A stretch of DNA of 64,000 nt from Andalucia godoyi (taxonomy: Eukaryota > Discoba > Jakobea > Jakobida > Andaluciidae): positions 124,001 to 188,000 of the forward strand of contig VRVR01000050.1 of NCBI GenBank assembly GCA_009859145.1. The letters run 5' to 3'. A program made the translations under genes and the position numbers. Shown piece after piece: positions 40,908 to 49,600 of the stretch (positions are counted from its first letter, which is position 1; the number at the start of each line of letters is the position of its first letter). Below the pieces are notes generated by a model. It saw only the letters and a list, made by a program, of their open reading frames with translations, was not told the DNA's origin and did not search any database.

Positions 40908-41435
40908 TTACTTGAAAAACATGGAGTTGGATTGGTATTTTGCAACGTTGAAAACTTTCTGCCAGTTGGGTCTCCACGTGAGCGCAGCAACAATGTACAG
41001 GTACGTGGCAGAGCACTCCGTGAAGTCCGTTCCAAGGAGTCCGCGGTGGGTGATGCCCTGGAAAAATCCAAACGGAACAAAGGGCAGCCTGGCGACGACG
41101 TATCCGTCATACATGCTATTGATCACACTCATTGTTGCGATGAGGATCACAGGCGTCAGCAGCATGGTGCCCATGCGCAATGATGCCTGCTGCTGGTTCT
41201 CATGCTTGATCCGAGCCTCATAGTCCGCAATTCGCCGCTCGTACTTTGTCGTATGTGCCGCATCCTTGGCCATTTCAGCACGGACAGACTCGATCTTGGA
41301 TCTGCAGTCTTCAATTTCAGCCCACGACTGCTTGAATGCTGGTTTGGAGTACACAAACAGATACTCCAGATACACATTCAGAAACGACCCGAGTCCAGAC
41401 AAGAAAAACACCGTCACAATGTCCTCCAAAAACAT
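40908..41435 (-). CDS. TMCO1: TMCO1 homologue (ER membrane insertase/calcium-leak protein)
   Basis: The protein has 175 residues. The chosen start is ATG 41435 (MFLEDIVTVFFLSGLG), since an upstream ATG adds 18 unlike residues. The fold is helix 1 (about 5-25), a coiled coil (residues ~35-80, including EIEDCRSKIESVRAEMAK), helices 2 and 3. Helix 2 ends with NSMYDGYVVARLPFVPFGFF, followed by QGITHRGLLGTDFTECSATYLY, both almost diagnostic of TMCO1. TMCO1 belongs to the Oxa1/Get1/EMC3 superfamily, acts in the multipass translocon and was described as a calcium-load-activated channel. The tail after QKVFNVA is short and unlike the family, in a repeat-like stretch. It shares a 560-bp promoter with MBF1. 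Confidence 0.93.
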   Translation of the reverse strand: MFLEDIVTVFFLSGLGSFLNVYLEYLFVYSKPAFKQSWAEIEDCRSKIESVRAEMAKDAAHTTKYERRIADYEARIKHENQQQASLRMGTMLLTPVILIATMSVINSMYDGYVVARLPFVPFGFFQGITHRGLLGTDFTECSATYLYIVAALTWRPNWQKVFNVAKYQSNSMFFK

Positions 41436-41995
41436 TCTCTTCTTTGTGTGAGTATTGCTGAAACAATATACGCGCACGTGATATATCAATTAACAAGACT
41501 CGGACCTTCCTCCAGCAAGATTTTTAATTTTAATTAAAAAAACCGCATAAAAAATTAACAAAGCAGGTTCTTGGAACAGTCGTCCTGATTCCGCGAAACA
41601 GAGAAACCATGACGGAGATCGCGAGCATATCACCCTCCCCCATGACGAATCAGTTCGCGGTTGTAGATCGATCGATTATGAAAAGACTTGAAGCTTCCTC
41701 AAGTTTCTTCAAATTTGAAAAGCAACAATTGAGAAAACTCGACTGACGTCAACCAGCTCTCGTGTTACCCTCAGCAGCGCCACCTGATCTGAGTCTCTCC
41801 ATTTCATGCTCCATTTCCCTTCCGCTGTCTTTTTCTTTTCCTTTTCCTTTCTTTTTCTTTTGTTTTGTCCTCTTGTTTTTTTAAATTTTTACTGTTGTTG
41901 TTGTTGTTGTTGTTCTTTTCATTCCAAAGCTTGCTTTGTTCTGGGGCAGAGTACGACTGATTTGTAGGAGGGCTCGGTGAAGAGGGGGAAAAAAA
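41436..41995. promoter_or_regulatory. Divergent promoter between TMCO1 and MBF1
   Basis: It includes AT-rich sequence near 41520-41560, a CTTTT/CTTTTC tract near 41830-41870 and a GTT microsatellite at about 41891-41915. No gene is supported. Confidence 0.55.
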
Positions 41996-42400
41996 ATGGC
42001 AGATGCAGACTGGAACACCGTTGTTATCAATCGATCTCGTCCGAATGAGCGAACAAAGGCGACGGCGGCAGAGGCTGCGAGAGCAAAACAGCGAGGTGCA
42101 GATGTGGAGACCATGAAGAAGATGACGACGGGCAACAAGAACCACGTTGCGCCTTCTTCTGCGGCTCGGATTGAGGCACAAGACGAGGAAGGAGACTTTC
42201 ACCACAAGTCGCTGAGTTTGAGTGTCCGACAACGGATTCAGCAGGCGCGTCTTGCAAAGAAGTGGACACAAGCCGAGTTGGCCAAGGCCATCAACGAGAA
42301 GGCAACTGTCATCAATGATTATGAGGCTGGTAAGGCAATTCCCAATCCCCAGGTTCTCAATAAGCTCGAAAAGGTTCTTGGCCAGCGACTCCGGGACTGA
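41996..42400 (+). CDS. MBF1: Multiprotein-bridging factor 1 (MBF1/EDF1)
   Basis: The protein has 134 residues, near the usual ~145. The N-terminus MADADWNTVVINR, with the W, and the basic linker are typical of MBF1. The C-terminal half (about 70-130) is the lambda-Cro-type helix-turn-helix: RQRIQQARLAKKWTQAELAK, then NEKATVINDYEAGKAIPNPQ and VLNKLEKVLG. MBF1 bridges bZIP-type activators and TBP and also binds collided ribosomes, preventing frameshifting. Single exon; purine-rich leader (GGGGGAAAAAAA) before ATG. Confidence 0.97.
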   Translation: MADADWNTVVINRSRPNERTKATAAEAARAKQRGADVETMKKMTTGNKNHVAPSSAARIEAQDEEGDFHHKSLSLSVRQRIQQARLAKKWTQAELAKAINEKATVINDYEAGKAIPNPQVLNKLEKVLGQRLRD

Positions 42401-42826
42401 GACGGTGGGACGATCCACTCGGTTTGTTGTTGTTGTTGTTGTTGTTCTTCTTCTTCTTTTTCTTGTTGTTTGTGGAGTCTGTCTTCTGTGATGCCTCTTT
42501 TCCATCCATGTAAAGTTTATCTGTTATGGTGAATATGCGGGTTTTGGATGCGAATCGTTCCCCCCTCTTCTTCTTTCTTTCTTCTTCTTGGTGTTGTTGT
42601 TGCGCATATACATGGATGATGAAATGCGTCAATACGGATCATCTCGAAAAATTCAAAATCATCCTTGGCGGCACATTGGTCAAAAGAGAGACGCAAGCGA
42701 CCGAGAGGCAGAGAGACCGAGTCCTGGTAGTCAGAAAGACGTGCAACTCAAGATCAGATCTGCACCCTCTTCTCCAAAATTCAAACAAACTGCGTTTCCA
42801 ACCTCGGATTTGGAGAGCAGGAATCC
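42401..42826. other. Convergent 3' spacer
   Basis: It contains a GTT microsatellite (about 42425-42445) and CTT runs. Overlapping short frames have no recognisable content. No gene is supported. Confidence 0.6.
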
Positions 42827-43777
42827 CTATGAGCGTGTCTGCATTGTTGGATATGTATTGGGAAGGATCCACAGCAAGCGAGACGGGGTGCCGAACAAGA
42901 CATCAAGATTGCTCAGCCGTGCAGATGCATTCAGCCGCTGATGATTACGTGCCAACAAATTGTACTCTAGGAACGACACGCCGTTGGACGCGAGCCACAA
43001 GTGCCATCCGCCAAAGAAGAGCATCACAAAGGAGACACTACCGCATCCAACAAGCGCAATGACAAAGAAGTTGTTCTTTGGAGGATTTCCGCAGACGGCG
43101 ATCTTCGCAACGGCCAGCAGAAACGAGTACGTCGTTCCGCCCACAATCGACAGCAGGAGAGACAGAAACCACTTGCGGTTTTTCCATCCAATGCACTGTC
43201 CAATCCACGGACAGTGGTGATCATACCTAAGAATGCATTTGCCACAGAGGCTACAATGATGGGCATGTGGGGGACGAAACTGGTCGCATTTCTGACAAAA
43301 GGAAGGTAAGGCTTCATCGTTCTCAGAATCCGTGTCCGTGTCTGAGCCATGGTCCTCGTCATGGACATGGGCAGCATCAACCTCTTCCCGATGAAGCTGG
43401 GCGCGGAGTCGATCCAATCTCGCGCTGCTGGATGCCACGACCGCCTCCACATCAGGAGCATACAAAAACGGGACGTAACCGGGGTCCGTGAATGTGGTCA
43501 TAGAAAAATGGTACAGAATCGAACACGAAAAGACGGTAGCAATGGCATATATGCATAACTGGAAAGCATGAATAAGAATGGCTTCATATGTCGGTGTCAT
43601 GAACGAGAACATTCGGAGAAACGCGGCCAGCAACGGCGACACACACTCGAGAAACAACGGAAGAACCCCTGTAAAAGAAGTAAATATCAAACCGATGATG
43701 ATCGTCAACGAGGACGCTACGGTGAACCACTGCGACGCTCTCACTATTCTGTGCAGCACCCTGCACACTCCTTTCAT
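42827..43777 (-). CDS. DHHC palmitoyltransferase
   Basis: Membrane S-acyltransferase of 316 residues attaching palmitate to cysteines. The zinc-binding domain runs LPSFCQKCDQFRPPHAHHCSLCGKCILRYDHHCPW; the catalytic tetrad is Asp186-His-His-Cys189. Four membrane helices: about 15-37, 68-90, 205-230 and 235-262. A Ser/Asp/Glu-rich loop (HDEDHGSDTDTDSENDE) precedes the DHHC domain. The TTxE motif position holds SFLE, and the PaCCT-like end is NLDVLFGTPSRLLW. Likely Golgi, ER or plasma membrane. The G-alpha subunit in this window, with Cys3, is a plausible type of substrate for this family. Confidence 0.95.
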   Translation of the reverse strand: MKGVCRVLHRIVRASQWFTVASSLTIIIGLIFTSFTGVLPLFLECVSPLLAAFLRMFSFMTPTYEAILIHAFQLCIYAIATVFSCSILYHFSMTTFTDPGYVPFLYAPDVEAVVASSSARLDRLRAQLHREEVDAAHVHDEDHGSDTDTDSENDEALPSFCQKCDQFRPPHAHHCSLCGKCILRYDHHCPWIGQCIGWKNRKWFLSLLLSIVGGTTYSFLLAVAKIAVCGNPPKNNFFVIALVGCGSVSFVMLFFGGWHLWLASNGVSFLEYNLLARNHQRLNASARLSNLDVLFGTPSRLLWILPNTYPTMQTRS

Positions 43778-44157
43778 CGTTCACTCACTCACTCGCTTAA
43801 GACCATGAGATCCGTGAAGAATGAACTGGTATGCGCCTATGCGGGCCGCGGAATGCAGACAAGAAGAAAAGTACACACACGAAAAAACCCGAGCAAACTG
43901 AGAAGCAGAAACGTGTTTGAATTGGTGAGGAATTTGTGGATTTGGACAGCTTGAGGCATACTTGAGTCCTCGAATTCCCCCGCCAATGCTTTGCAGCCGT
44001 GGGCTTTTTAAGCGCTTCCGGCTGTGGTTACCATTTGCTGTTTGCTGCTTCGTTTGGGCCGAATCTTTTCTTGGTGTTGTTGTTGTCGTTGCTGTTGGCG
44101 TTGTTGTTGTCGTTGGGGTTCTGTGTTTCTGTGCCAACGTTCCAGATACATGCAACC
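43778..44157. promoter_or_regulatory. Divergent promoter between DHHC and XLF-like genes
   Basis: A 380-bp spacer. An E2F-like box on the minus strand, TTGGCGGGGGAA (43975-43986), has one extra G. A GTT/GTC repeat-rich leader (44085-44120) precedes the XLF-like start. Confidence 0.4.
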
Positions 44158-45231
44158 ATGGATCCGAGCTTACTGCACAAGCTAAATGTCTCACCGTGGT
44201 TCGTTATCGGGGTTCCGGCCCTCGGCAAGATTGTAATTGACCATGCGAAATATGCGGTGGCAATCCAAGTCACGGACACAAGAGATGTTTACCGAGGTGT
44301 GTTTTCCTATGCATTTCTGGAAGAAGAATGGGTTCGGTCCCAGTCCGTTGCCCTGATTTCTGGCCCTGATATCGCTTCTAGGCTCCGCAAAAGCTTCGCG
44401 CAGACGCATGAGACGCTGAAGGATCTCCCAAGTGCCCCGAGGTCGCTGTTCGACACCCAAAACCCACCAAATCCTGCTGCGATTGTCAGCTTGGAGAACT
44501 CTGTCATTCCGACGTTTTACAACGATGGTGATCGCGACGGCGGGTTGAAGCAATGCGATCTGCAACTCATTTTAAAGCTGTTCATGAATGAGGGTTCACC
44601 AATTCCTGTTTACATGAAGAGCACTCTGTATGCGGTGTCCCAGGAGGAAAGCTTAGCCGTGTTGTGGTCAAGCCTGTGTCTGCCGTTTGCAATCAAAGCA
44701 GACAATGCTGTTTACACTGAACTCGCAGGCAAGATCCCGGTGTTTGTTCACAAAGATTCGAGAGCGTCCGAAAGTTCGCATCATGGCGCCGCGCTCAGTA
44801 GGGAGCTGTCGTCCTCCAACAACAACACGTTTGAACAGTTGCATCAACATCATCATTATTACGATGAGCCTGCTGTTGATTCTGCGTACAAGACAGGCGA
44901 AGACGAGGTTGATCGAATGGTCCGATTTGAGCGTGCAGACAAGGCTGCACGACAGCGACAAACACAAACGCTACGATACATTGGAGACGATGACGGCGCT
45001 GGAGATGACGGCGTTGTTTCCTTGTCGCAGAATCCCAGAAGAATTGGCGGTCCTTTCCTCCCCCACTCCGCGTCCGACAATGCAATTTCAGATGAATCGT
45101 CCTTCTTGCAGTCGTCTTCGCGGAATGAGCAGCCGGCTCCGGCGGCACACCAAAGTGTTTCACATGGCGATTCACCAACATCAGAAAACGAAGGCGGACC
45201 ACCAAAAAAGAAGCGGAAAGTCAGGTTGTGA
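44158..45231 (+). CDS. Candidate XLF/NHEJ1-like protein with C-terminal NLS
   Basis: The protein has 357 residues from ATG 44158; the 53 residues encoded upstream by GTT repeats look like leader. The first ~180 residues resemble the XLF/Cernunnos head domain. SPWFVIGV (12-19) sits where XLF has PWxxL; DHAKYAVAIQVTDTRDVYRG follows; LQLILKLFMNEGSPIPVYMK (135-154) and SQEESLAVLWSSLCLPFAI match the pattern LIL-G-P-x-Y-S-L of XLF. After ~180 the sequence is polar, Ser/His/Asp-rich and disordered. The C-terminus GGPPKKKRKVRL contains a classical monopartite NLS and could replace the basic Ku-binding end of XLF. XLF joins XRCC4-ligase IV in non-homologous end joining. Family assignment rests on a fold-level pattern. 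Confidence 0.5.
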   Translation: MDPSLLHKLNVSPWFVIGVPALGKIVIDHAKYAVAIQVTDTRDVYRGVFSYAFLEEEWVRSQSVALISGPDIASRLRKSFAQTHETLKDLPSAPRSLFDTQNPPNPAAIVSLENSVIPTFYNDGDRDGGLKQCDLQLILKLFMNEGSPIPVYMKSTLYAVSQEESLAVLWSSLCLPFAIKADNAVYTELAGKIPVFVHKDSRASESSHHGAALSRELSSSNNNTFEQLHQHHHYYDEPAVDSAYKTGEDEVDRMVRFERADKAARQRQTQTLRYIGDDDGAGDDGVVSLSQNPRRIGGPFLPHSASDNAISDESSFLQSSSRNEQPAPAAHQSVSHGDSPTSENEGGPPKKKRKVRL

Positions 45232-45270
45232 CAAAGCGTATGTTCTTGTCGCCAGAGGGAGTACTACGAT

Positions 45271-45460
45271 ATTACCGCCTACATTGTACACTGAGTATGC
45301 ATAACCGTCGCTAGTCATGCGTACTCAATGTTGCAGCCTGGGTCATATCGCCATGGACGGGAAGGGGTGTAGGCCCCAACACGCCTTGCGGGCGTTCTTA
45401 AGATAAATGTTGTTGCGCGCACCCGTTCCAATCGCGATCAATCCGGCGTGCCCACGCTGG
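45271..45460 (-). mobile_element. Degenerate element, copy D, minus strand
   Basis: On the minus strand it reads GLIAIGTGARNNIYLKNA (about 45455-45400) where A and B have RLIEIGNGARSIYLKNA, then the shared CCTTCCCG block. The 3' end keeps the hairpin: TGAGTATGCAT (45292-45302) with ATGCGTACTCA (45317-45327), ten pairs plus a G-T. The end motif (CGCCTACATTGTACACTGA) matches other copies. The 5' half is not recognisable. Confidence 0.6.
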
Positions 45461-46698
45461 ACATGCAGACACCTTGTTTCCTCCGAGCTTTTGCATGGAT
45501 TGCCCCGCACGACGCGAGACTGTGGAATGGACGCGCCCCTGTGGCAGCCCAGCATCTGAACAATTTTGGGGGCATTCCGCCTAACCAGCCTCGAGCCCTG
45601 GGTTGTTAAGCGAACAACTCCGGATTCTCATCTTCGTTCGCTTGCTATTGTTCACGTACGTTCATGCATGCTGCTTTGTTGTCGCCTTTGTGAGAAGCGC
45701 CTATATTGTACAGTAACCACGGATAATCATCGCTGATCACCCATAATCAGTGTTTCCATACAACTTGCGATGGATTTCCCCCGCAACGGCCGCACGCTTT
45801 AGATGTGTACTCCTCCGTCACAAGTCACAATCGACACCTGCCGCCCCCGCGATTTCGCACAATTTTTGCGGAACAGCCGCTGCTGGAATTGATGATGGCT
45901 CCATGTCAACATCTGTCACGTCGTTGTCGCCTTGGCGATCTTTCCTGGCGGCGGCCCAGCGCCGGAAGGTGGCGGTGGAGATTGTCATGGGTCTTGCGCA
46001 GCGTTGCGGGCGTGACGTACATGGTGCGTTGCATGAACAATAAAAACAAAGAAATGAAATGAGCGTTGCTGTGCGAGAATGCAACGCGGCGGTGTGTTTA
46101 TAAAGGGATTTCATGATCAAAATGGGGCGAAACGAATGAGGGCATTGTGTGACGGAGTTGCCAAGATAATAAACGCATGCGCATGGTTCGTGGCAGTGGT
46201 TTTGTTTGCATGCGCTTTAGATTGCTTCATCATATCGCAATAAGTGGCAGCGGTACAATTAATATTTATTTATTTAATAATCAAAGAAAGAATGAAGACA
46301 TTATTACTGTTCTGTGATTAGCGGTCCCTTGGAACATCTGTAGAGGCCCTTAAGTCAGATGAACGCTTGCATCCGTAGGCCGTACACGGTGCAACGAGCC
46401 AACCAAGCCAGCGCGCCAGCAGGAGCCAACTCAGCATCTGAATCCGAACTCTGTACTTCCCTGCTGTAGATGTCACCTGCTGTAGTCGCTGCGCTCGTCG
46501 TTGATGCCCCTCTTTTTATTCCAATGAATCGTTGGGAACACTTTTGCATATTTATTTGTTTATTCTTATTATTATTATTATTATTATTATTATTTGAAAG
46601 TGTTTTTTTAAAAAAAAATTATGCTTCTTCATTTTCATTTTTGAATTTACATAGTTTGTTTGTTCAAGGTACGCAGCCCAGCTGGTTTTCGCACGTCC
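45461..46698. other. Spacer between XLF-like gene and the 1948-residue protein
   Basis: No gene is supported. Another copy of the element end motif (CGCCTATATTGTACAGT) lies at about 45698. Frames at 45750-46062 are short and composition-biased. An ATT microsatellite at about 46565-46595 is followed by a T/A-rich stretch. Confidence 0.5.
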
Positions 46699-49600
46699 AT
46701 GGTTTTGTACAAGTTCAGGCTTGAGAACAGCGAGGCGCGCCCGGCTTTGATTCGGGTCTCGGATTTGTCGAGCGGTCTAGTTTCGACGTTTGACGAGCTT
46801 CGCAGCCGACTGAACATAGATCCGGCGTATGCCTTTTCTGTTTGGGAAGAAATAGACAACAAGGCCACTCGAAAGCTGGATGTGAACGCTCCTATTTCAG
46901 ACCTGAATTTGAAGGCTGTAGCGGTCCTGACTGTTCGAATCGAGTCCTCTACCGCGAATGCAACCGACGCGCCAGCGACGCAGCTCACCACCGATGGTGC
47001 ATCCAAGCCTTCCACACTGACTGCCGAGGCAGATTCTGCAAAGCCCTCCTCGTCCTCGTCATCGTCGTCGTCTTCTAATTCGAATGCACCTGGAACAAGT
47101 GCTTCTGCTCCGACAGCCGGCACTGTGGGGTCGCCGTTGAAAAATGATGCAAAACCTGCAAGCTCTGCGAGATCAAGGTCCGAGAGCTCACCAGCGATCC
47201 CAGCAAGCGGAGGAAGAGTATCGCCGGCGTCTGGCTCCAGCAGCCATGCCAATAGCGGGAGTAGTGTTAGCGGGGGTCATGGTACAAATAGCAGCAACAG
47301 CAGCACTCGAGCTGCCAACACACCTTCTCCCTCTGCACAGCAGCCATTGCCGTCTACTACTTCCTCGGCGGGGTCCTCGCATAATCAGAGCCACCGGCAG
47401 CTCACACAGACTCCGGAGCCACACAGTTCGGTGTCCTCGGGAACGGAGTCTCCTACAGTGCAAGCCCAGTCCCATCCTGGAGGTCCTACTCTGACACGAA
47501 TGCCATTGGTACCAACTTTGGTGCAGTCGGATTCTCGAGCATCAATGGGATCTTCTGGAGGAAGCTTCTCGGATGCCTCATCGGCTCGGAACCCGTCGCC
47601 TGCAGTTGGTCCGGACGATCTTCACTACGACTCGAGCACAAATCCTCGCAACTCGTTTATTTCTCAAACAAGCGCCGGCGATGACTTCACCAACGAAACG
47701 AATGATCTGGACGACGAGTTCTCGGATACGAGTTCCTTGAATGCGCCAACTCCCCGTTCGTCGCTTGTGTCTTCTGCATCTCCGGCTTCCAATGCCTCTG
47801 GGTCGTCGATTCCGACTCGATCCTCCAGGTCGGGCACTAGGGGAAGAACCGGAACGATTTCCGGAAAGGGGGCGTTTGATTCAAGGAAGACCGTGGCGTC
47901 CAGTCGTGGCACTGTGGTGAGTGTCATGAGCGGTGCCCTGGAACGCAAGATCTCTGCAGAAGCCGATTCTTGTACCTTTTCTCGAGGTGAATTGGAAGAC
48001 GCAATTGAGGACTATTTGCGCTCTCTTTCCGTTGGAACGGTTCGAGTGCTCGTTGCAGTCAAGTGCTCGATGCTGATTGACAACTCTGGACAGTATTGCA
48101 GCATGGATAAGAAGAAGAAGAAGGAGAAGGAGAAAGAAAAGGCCCAATCACCGGCCGAGACCAAAGCTGCGTCTGAAAAGGCTTTAGCGGCATATTTGAA
48201 GGAGGAAGCCGAATCGATGTCAACAAAGCGAGAGGATCGCGTCCTTGCATTTGTTCGCGATTTCTGTGGTGCATACGCAATCATTGTGTTTTCCTCTGCA
48301 GCAACGTCTACTCCCCCGTCTTTTGATGTTGTGTTTGCACTTCCGTTGTTATCTTCGTTTTATGTGGGTATCGCCACCGGCGGAAAAGAGAGCAAGGATA
48401 AGGATCGCGCGTCATTCGTTGTCGACGACGAAACCCTGAATCTAGAGCTGCAGAATCGATCTCGTCTGTATGTTGAAAAAGCTCTCAAGATTTCTTACAA
48501 TTCCATGTATCCTTCGGATGCTGTCCCGGAAAATGTTTTCCGAATGCGACTTGCTTCTGCGGATCTTGCAGCAGCTATTGGATCCTATCACGGTATTACT
48601 GGAATTCCACCTCAAGCATTACAAGGTGGCCTGACAAAGAAAGACGTTCTCTCCCGCGTTTTCGAATGGGCGAAGTCTCGGAATCCGTCTCCAACGAAGC
48701 CGCAGTCTGCTTCCCGCGGCCCGCAGGTTGGTACAATGCCAGATCGGATTTTCCGACGAGTATGCAGCAGCCTGCCGGTTGCTCGAGACTTTTCTTTGGT
48801 GCGAATCACGAAAATTTTGAAGGAAACGGATTCCAAGCCGGTCATTGACAGATGTCTGCAGCTTCTGGAAATCTCGGTTCGATCTCCGTGCCCAAGTTAT
48901 CCTGAAGTGTACAATGGCCTTATCGAAGCGCTTTCAAAGTTCGATACTCCTGCGTATCCGATTGTGAAGACATTGATGGAGGATTTTGCGTTCCTCGATA
49001 CCGTCTTGATCGAGTATCGTTCACGCACGGACCTTCCAACAAGAGACTTTCCCATGTCGGAGTTTCCTTCTGTCAATTCAGCATCCTCAAAACGAAAATC
49101 CTTGTCTGCTTCTGATCCGAAGGGCAAGGATAAACTCAAGTTGCGGGCTGCGCTGACGGGGAAAATCTGCGTGATGCCCATCCTGCATGGAGTCGTTCCG
49201 TCTTCTTTCCAGGATTTAGAAAGCGGTGATGCTTTGGACGACGATTCGCAGGATTTTGAATGGATCTTCACGGATGGCTCTGGTGGGTTACCCTTTGAAG
49301 TGCTGAACCAGAAACGCCAAGATGTTGAGAAGGCATTGGAAGAAATAGTCAACTACGGATCGTATTGGGAAGTGTTTTGCCAACTTCCAGGTGCGGCGTC
49401 GAATGTGACTCTCGCCATCCGCGCTGCATGGGACAACATCAAGAAATCAATCGGAGTGCGGCCTGCGAAGGATTCCACGGTTGTCTTCGACAGGTTATTT
49501 CACCTTTCTTCTATGAATTGCTTCCTTGTGCTCATTGTGGTGAGACTGACGTTTCCTCGCGCATATCTTCCTGTCTTGCGCAATCCGAACAGTGTTGATG

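Noticed and set aside
43999-44157. Upstream start giving the XLF-like protein a membrane segment
   Set aside because: The Leu/Val-rich segment is encoded by GTT/GTC repeats typical of leaders in this genome; a nuclear protein with an NLS would not need it.
45750-46062. Short plus-strand frames with Arg/Ala/Ser-rich products
   Set aside because: Competing frames on both strands, no motif, and location among element remnants.
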